Positions 21,921 through 30,265 of a stretch of 30,499 nucleotides of DNA are shown here, one piece after another. A program made the position numbers and the translations under genes. The stretch comes from Novosphingobium sp. Lineage in GTDB: Bacteria; Pseudomonadota; Alphaproteobacteria; Sphingomonadales; Sphingomonadaceae. Every line of letters begins with the position of its first letter. The first letter of the stretch is position 1. The notes below the pieces were generated by a model, which was not told the DNA's origin, searched no databases, and worked only from the letters and a program-made list of their open reading frames with translations. The stretch lies in the NCBI GenBank assembly GCA_021299075.1, contig JAJTFU010000033.1, forward strand, positions 1 through 30,499. The letters run 5' to 3'.

Positions 21921-23756
21921 TTACCCGGCCCGCGCTGCGATCCACTCATCCACCCGCCGTTCCAGGATCGACAGTGGCTGCGAGCCCGAGGCGATCAGCA
22001 GATCGTGGAAGCCCTTGAGATCGAACTTCTGGCCCAGCTTCGCCTCGGCCCGGGCGCGCAGCTCCATGATCTTGATCATGCCGATCTTGTAGCCGGTCGC
22101 CTGGCCCGGCAGGGTCAGGTAGCGGCGCACTTCGGAGCGCGAGCGTTCGATCGGCTGGCGGCCGGTGGTGTTCATGTAGGTAACCGCTTGGTCCTCGGTC
22201 CAGCCCTTGGCGTGGAGGCCGGTATCGACCACCAGCCGCGCGGCGCGGAACAGTTCGGCATCGAGCCGGAAGAAGTCGGCCGCGATATCTGGATAGGCAC
22301 CCATTTCCTTGCAGACAGCCTCGGCATAAAGCGCCCAGCCTTCGCCGAAGGCGACATAGCCGGTGACTGAGCGGAACTTCGGCCCGCCCTGCTGGCGCAC
22401 CTGGATATCGCCCTGGGTATTATGGCCGGGCACCGCCTCGTGGCACATCAGCGTGTACATCGCCGCCGGATCGGGCCGCATGCCGACGAGGTGGACATAG
22501 GTCCGCGCCGGGCGCTTGCCATCGGGGCTGGGCTGGCTGGCATGGGCCGCGCCGCCCGGCACTTCGGAAAAGGCCGGTTCGCGCACCACTTCGATGCCAT
22601 AGACCGGCAGCTGGCCGAAATAGCCGGGCAGGAGGGTGCGGGTCTTCTGGACGAACTCATTCGCGTTCTTCAGGTATTCGGCGCGGGTCTCGTCGGTGAA
22701 GGGCTGCGGCGGGTAGAGCCGCTTGCGCTCGGCATAGAAGGCGTGGCGATCGGCAAAGCCGGCCTGGCGGGCTAGGGCATCCTGCTCGGCCTCGATCCGG
22801 GCGACTTCCTTGAGGCCGATCGCGTGGATCTGCTCGGCGGTGAGGTCGGTCGTGGTGACCAGCTTCAGCTCGTTGGCATAATAAGCCCGGCCGCCTGGCA
22901 GGGTCAGCGCGCCAACCTTGCCGCTGGGCGCCTTGGGCAGGCTGGCCTTGGCCCAGGCGATGATCCGGCAATAGGCGGGCTTGAGGGCGATGATCGCGTC
23001 CTTTGCCTCGGCCAGATGCTGATCGGCCTCGGCCTGGGTCAGCTTGCCGCTGGCGACCAGCGCGGCGGTCTTGGCCTTCACATCGGCCCACAGCGCCGCG
23101 TCGGGACCCTCACCATAGGGCGCGCCGCTGGTCAGCTTTTCGCTGCTGGAAATGATCGTTTCGATCTGGAACTTCGGGGCGCGGATCCCGGCCTTCTCGC
23201 TCGCCTTGGTGCGGGCCAGGGCCAGGTCGAGCACGGCCGGCATGCCGCGCAGGCGGGCGATATAGTTCTTGAGGTCCGTCGCGTCGGCCACGGAGTGCGT
23301 GTTGATCAGGAAGTCCGGCAGCTGGCTGTGCGCCGAATAGAGCCGCGAATAGAACGGCGGGCGGTACCTGCGGTTCATGTTGGAGAGCACGGCGCGATCC
23401 GCTTCCAGCGTCCAGATGTCATAATTCACCTGACCTGCGGGGGAGAGCGCGGCCCGGTTGAAGCGCTCCTTCATCCGCGCCACGCTGGCCAGGCGCCAGC
23501 GGACCTGGGCATCGGCGGCAGCATCGCTGATGTCATTCCACTTGTCCCCGCCGTCCTTGATGCCAAGCCGGGTGGCGAGCTGCGGCTGGGTCTTCACATA
23601 TTCGACGAATTCCTCGTCAAGGAACCGGGTCAGCGCGGCGGTTGCATTGGCGCTGGGGGAGAGCGGCGGGGGCGGCGGGGCGCTCTGGGCGGACAGCCCG
23701 GTCGAGGCAAACAGGGCGAGCGTGGCGGCCATCAGGCCGGCGGAAAGCTTGGTCAT
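21921..23756 (-). CDS. DUF885 family protein (HExxxGH metalloprotein), exported
   Basis: A 611-residue protein with a cleavable signal peptide (MTKLSAGLMAATLALFASTG, LSAQSA). DUF885 proteins are thought to be metallopeptidases. The zinc motif HEAVPGH is at 439-445, and a downstream acidic segment GEGWALYAEA (about 471-480) supplies a likely third ligand, as in gluzincins. A long alpha-helical N-terminal part and an ERSRSEVRRYLTLPGQATGY-type segment complete the family pattern. The length is normal. The protein is probably periplasmic. The downstream hydrolase starts within 20 bases of its stop. Confidence 0.85.
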   Translation of the reverse strand: MTKLSAGLMAATLALFASTGLSAQSAPPPPPLSPSANATAALTRFLDEEFVEYVKTQPQLATRLGIKDGGDKWNDISDAAADAQVRWRLASVARMKERFNRAALSPAGQVNYDIWTLEADRAVLSNMNRRYRPPFYSRLYSAHSQLPDFLINTHSVADATDLKNYIARLRGMPAVLDLALARTKASEKAGIRAPKFQIETIISSSEKLTSGAPYGEGPDAALWADVKAKTAALVASGKLTQAEADQHLAEAKDAIIALKPAYCRIIAWAKASLPKAPSGKVGALTLPGGRAYYANELKLVTTTDLTAEQIHAIGLKEVARIEAEQDALARQAGFADRHAFYAERKRLYPPQPFTDETRAEYLKNANEFVQKTRTLLPGYFGQLPVYGIEVVREPAFSEVPGGAAHASQPSPDGKRPARTYVHLVGMRPDPAAMYTLMCHEAVPGHNTQGDIQVRQQGGPKFRSVTGYVAFGEGWALYAEAVCKEMGAYPDIAADFFRLDAELFRAARLVVDTGLHAKGWTEDQAVTYMNTTGRQPIERSRSEVRRYLTLPGQATGYKIGMIKIMELRARAEAKLGQKFDLKGFHDLLIASGSQPLSILERRVDEWIAARAG

Positions 23757-23896
23757 GTCGGTTCAGTCCCCTTCGTGCAGCGCGCAATGTGGAGCGCCGC
23801 TCGGTTTCAGTGAAGCTGGTATTGAGGCTAGCCTTTAGCCGCGATCCTGCCAATCGCCCTTCCGCTTCGACCAAGGGCGATCTAAGCCGGGTGGCG

Positions 23897-24442
23897 ATGA
23901 CCCTGATCGCCTTCAACAAGCCGATGAACGTGCTCTCGCAGTTCACCGACGCCGGGACAGCGGGTTCGCCGCGGGCGACGCTGTCGGACTATATCGACCT
24001 GCCAGGCGTCTATCCGGCCGGGCGGCTGGACCGGGATAGCGAGGGCCTGCTGCTGCTGACCGACGATGGCCGCCTGCAGGCGCGGATTGCTGATCCGCAG
24101 TTCAAGCTAGCCAAGACCTACCTGGTCCAGGTGGAAGGGACGATTGGCGAAGAAGCCCTGGCCGCGCTGCGCCGGGGCGTGCGACTCAACGACGGGCTGA
24201 CCCGCCCCGCCGGGGCCGAGGGAATCGACCCGCCCCAGCTCTGGGCGCGCGATCCGCCGGTGCGCTTTCGCAAGACCGTACCCGATTCTTGGTTGCGCCT
24301 GACGATCAGCGAAGGCCGCAACCGCCAGGTCCGGCGGATGACCGCCGCGGTCGGCCTGCCCACGCTGCGGCTGGTGCGCTGGGCGATCGGTGACTGGTCG
24401 CTTGACGGGCTGGCACCGGGGGAATGGCGCGCGGTCGATTGA
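23897..24442 (+). CDS. rluE: Pseudouridine synthase RluE (RsuA family)
   Basis: RluE isomerises a uridine in 23S rRNA (U2457 in E. coli) to pseudouridine. The 181-residue protein has the family start LIAFNKPMNVLSQFTD, the catalytic Asp45 in GRLDRDSEGLLLLT, FKLAKTYLVQVEG, and LRLTISEGRNRQVRRMTAAV, then GLPTLRLVRWAIG. It lacks an S4 domain, as is normal for RluE. ATG 23897 was chosen because it begins at the family start; a GTG two codons earlier (23891) is possible. It stands alone 140 bases after the divergent DUF885 gene start. Confidence 0.9.
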   Translation: MTLIAFNKPMNVLSQFTDAGTAGSPRATLSDYIDLPGVYPAGRLDRDSEGLLLLTDDGRLQARIADPQFKLAKTYLVQVEGTIGEEALAALRRGVRLNDGLTRPAGAEGIDPPQLWARDPPVRFRKTVPDSWLRLTISEGRNRQVRRMTAAVGLPTLRLVRWAIGDWSLDGLAPGEWRAVD

Positions 24443-24481
24443 CCGGGTGCCAGCGCATTTCCTTCACACCTTGGCCTTACC

Positions 24482-24518
24482 AGGAAAGGGCCGCCCGGCG
24501 ACCGGCCTTGTCTTTCCT
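24482..24518. other. Imperfect long hairpin between rluE and the next gene
   Basis: AGGAAAGGGCC at 24482-24492 can pair with GGCC-TTGT-CTTTCCT at 24504-24518, giving an 11-base-pair stem with a 4-base bulge. It follows the rluE stop by 40 bases and is 21 bases before the GTG of the next gene. It lacks a T tract, so it may be an mRNA structure and not a terminator. Confidence 0.3.
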
Positions 24519-24538
24519 CGCCCGATCAAAGGAACGCC

Positions 24539-25038
24539 GTGCCCCAGGCCCGCTTCGCACAGCAGTGCGACCGTCTCTCCCAAACTGTCGACAAGACCCT
24601 GCACGACCGCCTGATCTGGGAGCGGACCGAGGCACCGATCCTGGCCGGGCTGGTAGCGCTCGCCCATGCGGCACTCGACGGGCGCGACGAATTCGAACTG
24701 GCCGAGGAAGGCGCGACCACTGCGGTCAAGCGCTTCGTGCTCAAGGTCCATGGCAACCGCGTGGCCGCCCTGTCGCTGCGCCTGTTCGAGGGCCGGGCCG
24801 AACTGCAGGTCCAGGCGATCGACCGCAGCCCCTATCAGGTCGCGGCCGGGGCGGTGCTGGCCACGCCTTTCGCCGGAATCGACGCCGCCTGGATGGCCAC
24901 CAGCCTGGACGAGCTGTTCACACCCGCTTCGACTGGATCAGCTGGCTTGCCAGCATTCCCGGCATCCCCGCCGACTGGGGTAACCAAACCGCCGCAGCCC
25001 CCGAGCCTGAGGACGAGGCACTGCCGCTCGCGGCCTAG
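24539..25038 (+). pseudogene. Conserved protein gene with a one-base deletion near 24920
   Basis: The product is a hypothetical protein. It starts with GTG at 24539 behind AAAGGA (24528-24533). The frame gives 127 codons of protein-like sequence (LSQTVDKTLHDRLIWERTEA, AVKRFVLKVHGNRVAALSLR and AAWMATSLDELF), then continues with sequence of no likeness to that part. The adjacent frame from 24922 reads TRFDWISWLASIPGIPADWG and an acidic end, stopping at 25038, with the texture of a normal C-terminus. Adding one base between 24919 and 24921 (for example GAC in place of AC) joins the two to a protein of about 166 residues. Function unknown. Confidence 0.7.
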
Positions 25039-25160
25039 GGTTCCCGGTCCGGTGTACTGGTGCACCGGGGCAGCGGAACAGCGGCGGCCGTGGCTCTGGC
25101 CTGATGGCGGGCCAGGCGGCTATCCGGGTTGCGCCGTGACGCTACCCGGGAGAGCCGCCG

Positions 25161-25592
25161 ATGGACATGATGGAAGCTGCCCGCTTGCTGGTCTTTTCCG
25201 GATCAGCGGCGATGTTTTTCTCGACCCTGCTGGGTGTGGCCATGCTGATCCCGATGCAGCCATGGGGGCGGCACCTGGCCAAGGGACTCAATTATCTCCA
25301 GATCGGCGCCGCGCATCTTGACTGGATCATGCTGGGCTTGATGCAGGCACTGGCGGCGGGGCTGATCGTGCTGTTTGCACTGAAGCCGGCGGCCTGGGTC
25401 GTCTGGGCGATGATCGCGGGCGGCTGGCTCAATCCGCTACCCTATATTTTCCGCGCCTTCGGGGTCGATGCCTTCGCCCTGGCCGGCGGCCCGCTGCAAC
25501 GCGCAGCAGCACTGCTCGGCGCCGTCAGCGCCACCCTGATCGTCGTCAGCTGGGCCATGCTCCTTCCCGCCGCCTGGCGAGCCTGGGGCTGA
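25161..25592 (+). CDS. Four-TM protein resembling styrene-oxide isomerase / hydroxylaminobenzene mutase
   Basis: A 143-residue membrane protein with four hydrophobic helices. The N-terminal helix begins ARLLVFSGSAAMFFSTLLG, and the second region contains NYLQIGAAHLDWIMLGLMQA, like the AHL-(D/E)-G-(L/V) motif of the small four-helix isomerase/mutase family that includes styrene-oxide isomerase and hydroxylaminobenzene mutase. The resemblance is from the general pattern only. GGGAGAG at 25148-25154 precedes the ATG. It is convergent with the P450 gene, with 6 bases between their stops. Confidence 0.55.
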   Translation: MDMMEAARLLVFSGSAAMFFSTLLGVAMLIPMQPWGRHLAKGLNYLQIGAAHLDWIMLGLMQALAAGLIVLFALKPAAWVVWAMIAGGWLNPLPYIFRAFGVDAFALAGGPLQRAAALLGAVSATLIVVSWAMLLPAAWRAWG

Positions 25593-25598
25593 GCCCGA

Positions 25599-26900
25599 TC
25601 AGCGCGCGGTAAAGCGCAGCGGCAAGGTCTTCAGCCCGCCGACGAAGGTGCTCTTGGCGCGGCGTGGTTCGCCGGCGAGTTCGATTGATTCGATCCGGTC
25701 GAGCAGCGCCTCGAACAGCAGCCGCATTTCTAGCCGGGCTAGGTGCAGCCCCAGGCACTGGTGCGCACCGGCGCCAAAGGCCAGGTGCCGGGTCTGGTCG
25801 CGGGTCACGTCGAACTTGCGCGGATTGTCGAACTGGTCGGGATCGTGGTTGGCGGCGACATAGTTGATCATCAGCCAGTCGCCCTTGGCGATCTTCACGC
25901 CCGACAGCTCCACATCCTCGTTCGCCATGCGCATGAAGTGCTGCACCGGCGTGGTCCAGCGGATCGCTTCCTCGACGATATTGGGCAGCAGGTTGCGGTC
26001 AGCCTTCACCTTGGCGAACTGCTCCGGGTCGCGGGCGAGGGCGAGCATCGCCCCGGCGGTGCTGGCGCTGGTCGTGTCGTGCCCGGCGCTGGCGGTGATG
26101 ATGTAATAGCCGGCGCGGTCGCGGGCCGAGATCGGCTCGCCGTCGATCTTGGCCGTGGCCAGGATCGTCGCGACATCATCGGTCGGGTTGGCGCGGCGCT
26201 GGGCGGCCAGGCCTTCGAAATAGGTCTCGAACTCGGCCACGGCCCCGAACACGATCTGGCTGATCATTTCGGGCGTCATCTCGGCCATGCCGCTCTTGGA
26301 CAGGTCCTCGTCCTGCCCGCCGAACATCTGCTGGGTCAGGAACAGCATCTTCGGCTCGTCTTCCTCGGGCACGCCAAGAATCTGCATGACGACATGGAGC
26401 GGGTAGGGCGCGGCCACGTGGGTGACAAAGTCGGCTTCCGGACCCGCCGCGATGAAGCGCTCGGCCGTGGCCTTGGCCAGCTCACGAATGCGGCCCTCCA
26501 GCGTGCGCAGGTTCTTGGGCATGAACCAGTCCTGCGTCAGCCGGCGCAGCTTGGGGTGCTTGGGGGCATCAAGCGCGACCAGCGAGGAGACCAGGTTGGG
26601 GCTCTCCTCGCCCTGTCTGGCGGTCACCTCGCGGGCCAGCTTCTCGCCGGCCTTGTTCGTGAAGACTGTTGGCCGCGGGGCATTGAGGAAGGTCGCATTG
26701 TCCTTCGAGATCCGCATCACGTCGTCATACTTGGTGACCAGCCAGAACGGCTCGTGATCGTCAGTCGGGCTTTCGATCCGCACCACCGGGGTATCGGCCC
26801 GCAGCCGGTCGAACACGTCGAGCACCGTGTTCCAGTCGGCATAGGATTTGGGATCGAGTACCGCGATCGCATCGGCGGGGCTGGCGACAGGACCGGTCAT
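25599..26900 (-). CDS. Cytochrome P450
   Basis: A soluble bacterial class I P450 of 433 residues. The heme-binding loop FGAGAHQCLGLHLARLEMR has Cys382 as the thiolate ligand; the I-helix oxygen-binding motif is AGHDTTS; and the K-helix ExxR is in VEEAIRWTTP. There is no fused reductase or ferredoxin, so it needs separate electron-transfer partners not present here. ATG 26900 is 4 bases after the acyl-CoA synthetase stop, so the genes are an operon. The pairing suggests hydroxylation of a substrate that is also CoA-activated (steroid side chain, terpenoid or fatty acid), but which one is unknown. Confidence 0.95.
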   Translation of the reverse strand: MTGPVASPADAIAVLDPKSYADWNTVLDVFDRLRADTPVVRIESPTDDHEPFWLVTKYDDVMRISKDNATFLNAPRPTVFTNKAGEKLAREVTARQGEESPNLVSSLVALDAPKHPKLRRLTQDWFMPKNLRTLEGRIRELAKATAERFIAAGPEADFVTHVAAPYPLHVVMQILGVPEEDEPKMLFLTQQMFGGQDEDLSKSGMAEMTPEMISQIVFGAVAEFETYFEGLAAQRRANPTDDVATILATAKIDGEPISARDRAGYYIITASAGHDTTSASTAGAMLALARDPEQFAKVKADRNLLPNIVEEAIRWTTPVQHFMRMANEDVELSGVKIAKGDWLMINYVAANHDPDQFDNPRKFDVTRDQTRHLAFGAGAHQCLGLHLARLEMRLLFEALLDRIESIELAGEPRRAKSTFVGGLKTLPLRFTAR

Positions 26901-26904
26901 CGCT

Positions 26905-28452
26905 TCAGCCCTGCGCCTGCGCGGCTTCGTAGGCCGCCTTGTACTCATCGCGCAGCAGCCGCTTGTAGAGCTTGCCCGTCAGCTCGCGGGGCAGCTGCTC
27001 GCGGAAGTCGATCTGGCGCGGCATCTTCACGCGGCTGAGCTGGCCCGCCAGGTACTCGCGGATCTCATCGGCCAGCGCCTCGCCGGCCTGGCTCATGTCG
27101 AGCGGCTGGATCACGGCCACGACCTTCTCACCCATTTCCGGATCGGGCGCGCCGATCACGGCAGCGTCGGCCACCTTGGGGTGGGTGACCAGCAGGTTCT
27201 CGATCTCCTGCGGGTAGATGTTGACCCCGCCCGAGATGATCATGAAGCTCTTGCGGTCGGTCAGGAACAGGTAGCCGTCCTCGTCCTGGTAACCGACATC
27301 GCCCAGGCTCGACCAGCCGTGCTTGTTGCGGGCATCGCGGGTCTTTTCGGGATCGTTGTGGTACTCGAAGGGCACCATGCCTTCGGTCGGTTCGAAGAAG
27401 ATCTGGCCCTCGGTGCCGCGCGGCACTTCGTTGCCGTCCTCGTCGCAGACGCGGATGATCCCGGTCAGCGCCTTGCCGACCGTGCCAGGCTTGGTCAGCC
27501 ATTCCGGGCTGGTGACAAAGGTAAAGCCGTTGCCTTCGGTCCCGGCGTAATATTCGTAGATTACCGGGCCCCACCACTCGATCATCGCCTGCTTGACCGG
27601 CACCGGGCAGGGTGCCGCGGCGTGGATCGCGCACTTCATGGTCGAAGTATCATATTTCTTGCGGACCTCTTCGGGCAGCTTGAGCATGCGGACGAAGTGC
27701 GTCGGCACGAACTGGCTGTCGGTAATCTTGTACTTCTCGATCGCGGCCAGCGCGGCTTCGGGATCGAACTTTTCCATCACCACCACGGTGCCGCCGATCT
27801 TCTGCACGGTCATCGACCAGCGCAGCGGTGCGGCATGATAGAGCGGGGCCGGAGTCAGGTAGACGGCATCGGGCTTGATCCCGAAGGCCATCAGGATCAG
27901 CCCGACCAGGGCGTTGGCCTGATCAATCGCCGGGTCTTCGGGCAGCGGGATCTTCACCCCCTTGGGGCGGCCGGTCGTGCCGGAGGAATAGAGCATGTCG
28001 ACCCCGGCGCGCTCGTCGGCGATTCGCGTGTCCGGCATGGCGGCCAGGGCATCCTCGGCCGACATCGGCCCGGGCGTGTCGAAGCGCAGCTGCTCGACCG
28101 GCGCCAGCTTTGCCACTTCATCGAGCGTCGGGGCGAGATAGGCCGATCCGAACAGGATCTTCGCGCCGCTGTCTTCCAGGATATAGGCGATCTCGGGCGG
28201 GGTCAGGCGGCTGGAGATGCCGACATAGTGCACGCCCGAGCGCTGGAAGCCCCAGGTCAGGCAGAAGAACCAGGGGTGGTTTTCCATGCAGATGGCGACC
28301 GTATCGCCGATCTTGATTCCGCGGCTGCGCAGCAGCTGGGCTACCTGGTTGGACCGGCGGTCAAGCTCGGCAAAGGTGATCGTCTCGCCGCTGCTGGCCA
28401 TGATGATCGCGGGACGGTCGGGATTGGTCTTGGCGTGGATCGACGGGTGCAT
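26905..28452 (-). CDS. AMP-forming acyl-CoA synthetase
   Basis: A 515-residue ANL-superfamily enzyme that activates a carboxylic acid as acyl-adenylate and then forms a CoA thioester. The A3 P-loop is YSSGTTGRPKG (155-165), the A5 motif is YEYYAGTEG, A7-A8 is SLGDVGYQDEDGYLFLTDR, and the A10 lysine is near the C-terminus in PRELTGKLYKR. The first residues (MHPSIHAKTNPDRPAIIM) are a normal family start. The 3' end is 4 bases from the P450 start. The class is fatty- or aromatic/steroid-acid CoA ligase; the specificity cannot be read. Repeats near 28499-28519 lie upstream. Confidence 0.93.
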   Translation of the reverse strand: MHPSIHAKTNPDRPAIIMASSGETITFAELDRRSNQVAQLLRSRGIKIGDTVAICMENHPWFFCLTWGFQRSGVHYVGISSRLTPPEIAYILEDSGAKILFGSAYLAPTLDEVAKLAPVEQLRFDTPGPMSAEDALAAMPDTRIADERAGVDMLYSSGTTGRPKGVKIPLPEDPAIDQANALVGLILMAFGIKPDAVYLTPAPLYHAAPLRWSMTVQKIGGTVVVMEKFDPEAALAAIEKYKITDSQFVPTHFVRMLKLPEEVRKKYDTSTMKCAIHAAAPCPVPVKQAMIEWWGPVIYEYYAGTEGNGFTFVTSPEWLTKPGTVGKALTGIIRVCDEDGNEVPRGTEGQIFFEPTEGMVPFEYHNDPEKTRDARNKHGWSSLGDVGYQDEDGYLFLTDRKSFMIISGGVNIYPQEIENLLVTHPKVADAAVIGAPDPEMGEKVVAVIQPLDMSQAGEALADEIREYLAGQLSRVKMPRQIDFREQLPRELTGKLYKRLLRDEYKAAYEAAQAQG

Positions 28453-28498
28453 CGGGAATCACTCTCCAGTGGTGGCAGTTACCATCCGGGCGTGACTT

Positions 28499-28519
28499 TT
28501 AACCGGTCGATTAAACCGG
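28499..28519. promoter_or_regulatory. Direct repeat upstream of the synthetase/P450 operon
   Basis: TTAACCGG (28499-28506) and TTAAACCGG (28511-28519) lie in the same orientation 12 bases apart, 47-67 bases before the start codon of the acyl-CoA synthetase. The position suits a regulator site near a promoter. The regulator is unknown. Confidence 0.3.
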
Positions 28520-28553
28520 GCAAGGGCAAAAGGATGCTGCGGCGCGTTCCGGC

Positions 28554-28584
28554 AAAGAAAAAGGGCGGCGGTTGCCCGCCGCCC
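28554..28584 (-). terminator. Intrinsic terminator of the M23 peptidase gene
   Basis: On the minus strand a 9-base-pair stem (GGGCGGCGG with CCGCCGCCC, plus-strand 28563-28571 and 28576-28584, 4-base loop) is followed by a run of eight T interrupted by one C (28562 to 28554). This is a textbook intrinsic terminator 28 bases after the stop of the M23 peptidase gene. It is also the only clear T-tract terminator in the window. Confidence 0.88.
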
Positions 28585-28611
28585 TGCTTCCTGTGCCGTG
28601 GGATGGGCTGC

Positions 28612-29322
28612 TTACTTGCTGCCGCCCTTGGCCGTTTCGCCGTCGTCGTCCTTGGCGGCGAGGGTGCCGGCCCAGGCATCGCCCTGCATGTAGGGGACCG
28701 GGTTGACGGCAGTGCCGGCGATGCGGACTTCATAGTGCAGGTGCGGGCCGGTCGAACGACCGGTCGAACCGACATAGCCGATCAGATCACCCTTCTTGAC
28801 GACCTGACCTTCGGCGACGTTGAGGCGCGAGAGGTGGCCATAGCGGGTTTCGAGCTGCGCGCCGTGATCGAGCGAGATGAACAGGCCGTAGCTGGAGAAC
28901 CAGTCAGCGCGGGTCACCACGGCATCGGCGGTGGCATAGATCGGGGTGCCGATCGGGCTGGCGAGATCAATGCCCTTGTGGCCGCGGCGGCCGCCGAGCA
29001 CCGGGTTGGTGCGCATGCCGAAACCGCTGGTCAGCGCAGCGCCTTCAAGCGGCATCCGCGAAGGGATCGAAACGGCGCGGGGACGAGCGACCGGAACCGA
29101 AGCGACCGAAGTGCCGTTCCACGATGCGAAGAGACGGCGGAATTCGTCATCACCGCCGCGAGTGCCCGACTTGGCAGTCTGGGCTTCGCGCAGCGGAGCA
29201 GCGATATCGGCTGCGGTCGCGCTGGCGTTAGCGAGAGCGGGGGTGGCAAGACCAAGGCTGGCAAGCGCGGCAACGGTGCCGATCATGCTGCGAACCTTGG
29301 CAAAAATCGAAAAACCGACCAC
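28612..29322 (-). CDS. M23 (LytM) family metallopeptidase
   Basis: A 236-residue exported peptidoglycan-active protein. The N-terminus (about 1-32) is a signal peptide or anchor ending ATPALANA. A charged linker precedes the LytM domain (about 92-210) with zinc ligands His115 and Asp119 in GHKGID and His194/His196 in GPHLHYEVR. All ligands are present, so it may be an active endopeptidase rather than a degenerate activator. The start is GTG at 29322 because AAGG at 29330-29333 lies 7 bases upstream; an ATG 12 codons later is possible. It is monocistronic with a strong terminator. Confidence 0.93.
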   Translation of the reverse strand: MVGFSIFAKVRSMIGTVAALASLGLATPALANASATAADIAAPLREAQTAKSGTRGGDDEFRRLFASWNGTSVASVPVARPRAVSIPSRMPLEGAALTSGFGMRTNPVLGGRRGHKGIDLASPIGTPIYATADAVVTRADWFSSYGLFISLDHGAQLETRYGHLSRLNVAEGQVVKKGDLIGYVGSTGRSTGPHLHYEVRIAGTAVNPVPYMQGDAWAGTLAAKDDDGETAKGGSK

Positions 29323-29467
29323 TTAAGAACCTTGCAGTTAAGCGGGCCAATCGTTGCCGATCAGTCCACCCGGACCCTGTTTGCATTGCCTGCCACAAAG
29401 GCCCGCAACCCGATTATGTGAGATGGTCGGAACCCCCCGCCGTCTCGTTGGGTTGGTTAAAGCTGCG

Positions 29468-30265
29468 TCACGGCGATGTCGCAACCCCTGCGTAGAAAGA
29501 GCGCGATAAACCGGCAGCGAGACGCGCTGAGTCGTTGAACGGCGGCTTAACGGACCCCCGGAAATGAGTCGCCACCAAGGATTTCCATAGGATTTCCGCG
29601 GAATCGCCGCGGGATTCGCAAACTGCGGCGAAATGTTTTGTCCCGAATCGGACGTGGGCGATTTCGTCGTCAAGGATTCGTTCGAGGATTCGCGCGCCGG
29701 TTTCGTCGCCCAGGCTGCGGATTCGCGCGAGCGTGGCCGGTGTCACATCCAGCCCGCGGGCCTCGAGCACCATCGGCACCACGGCGAGCCGCGCCGCAAC
29801 ATCGTGGCGCGTCTCAAAGGCCGCGTCCCACAGTCCGTCATGGGCCGGCAGCGCGCCGTAATGCGATCCCAGGCTGCGCAGCCGCCGGGCCAGCAAGGCA
29901 AAATGCATCGCCTCGTCCGCGGCGACCGAAAGGAAGTCGGAGACGAATTCCGGCCCCATCTCGGCCCCGAACCGCCCGGCCATGTCGAGCGCCAGGTCGA
30001 TTGCGACGAACTCGATGTGGGCGAGCGAATGCCAAAGTGCGATCCGTCCGCGTTCCGAGCCGGCCTTGTTGCGCTTGGGCATCTGACTGGGTGGCAGCAG
30101 CTCCGGATGGGCCGGCCGTGCCGGGCGATCGGGCATGGCGCAGTCAAAGGTGAGGGCCAGCCGGCCCGCCGCCCAGTCGCGCGCAACGGCGCGGGCGGCG
30201 AAGGCCTTATCATTAGGCGCTGCGGTCAGCAGGGCGGCACGGATCGCCGCGGCAACAGTCGTCAC
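29468..30265 (-). CDS. DUF455 ferritin-like protein
   Basis: A 265-residue ferritin-like helical-bundle protein of the DUF455 family. The likely di-metal ligand helices are AHIEFVAIDLALD, AADEAMHFALLARRL and DDEIAHVRFGTKHF, each carrying an E/D-x2-H or DExxH pattern. These resemble MiaE-type or rubrerythrin-type diiron proteins, but the family's reaction is not known. The GTG start at 30265 overlaps the TGA stop of bcp (GTGA), so it is probably co-expressed with that peroxiredoxin, which suggests a link to oxidative stress. Confidence 0.85.
   Translation of the reverse strand: MTTVAAAIRAALLTAAPNDKAFAARAVARDWAAGRLALTFDCAMPDRPARPAHPELLPPSQMPKRNKAGSERGRIALWHSLAHIEFVAIDLALDMAGRFGAEMGPEFVSDFLSVAADEAMHFALLARRLRSLGSHYGALPAHDGLWDAAFETRHDVAARLAVVPMVLEARGLDVTPATLARIRSLGDETGARILERILDDEIAHVRFGTKHFAAVCESRGDSAEILWKSLVATHFRGSVKPPFNDSARLAAGLSRSFYAGVATSP

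Noticed and set aside
24424..24920. The first part of a plus-strand 204-codon frame
   Set aside because: Only its tail from about 24922 is protein-like; the earlier part is the out-of-frame shadow of the gene starting at 24539.
25049..25068. Weak hairpin CCGGTG...CACCGG after the frameshifted gene
   Set aside because: The stem is only six base pairs with an eight-base loop and no T tract, so not supportable as a terminator.
28740..28790. Repeats of CCGGTCGAA within the M23 gene
   Set aside because: They encode the conserved STGRSTGPHLH motif and need no other explanation.
29323..29341. CtrA-like TTAA repeats upstream of the M23 gene
   Set aside because: Spacing is 11 bases, not the 7 required for the TTAA-N7-TTAA consensus.
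26848..29421. An 857-codon plus-strand open frame across the P450, synthetase and M23 genes
   Set aside because: It is the antisense of three clear genes in a high-GC genome, has no motif, and its start and end do not match any regulatory signal.
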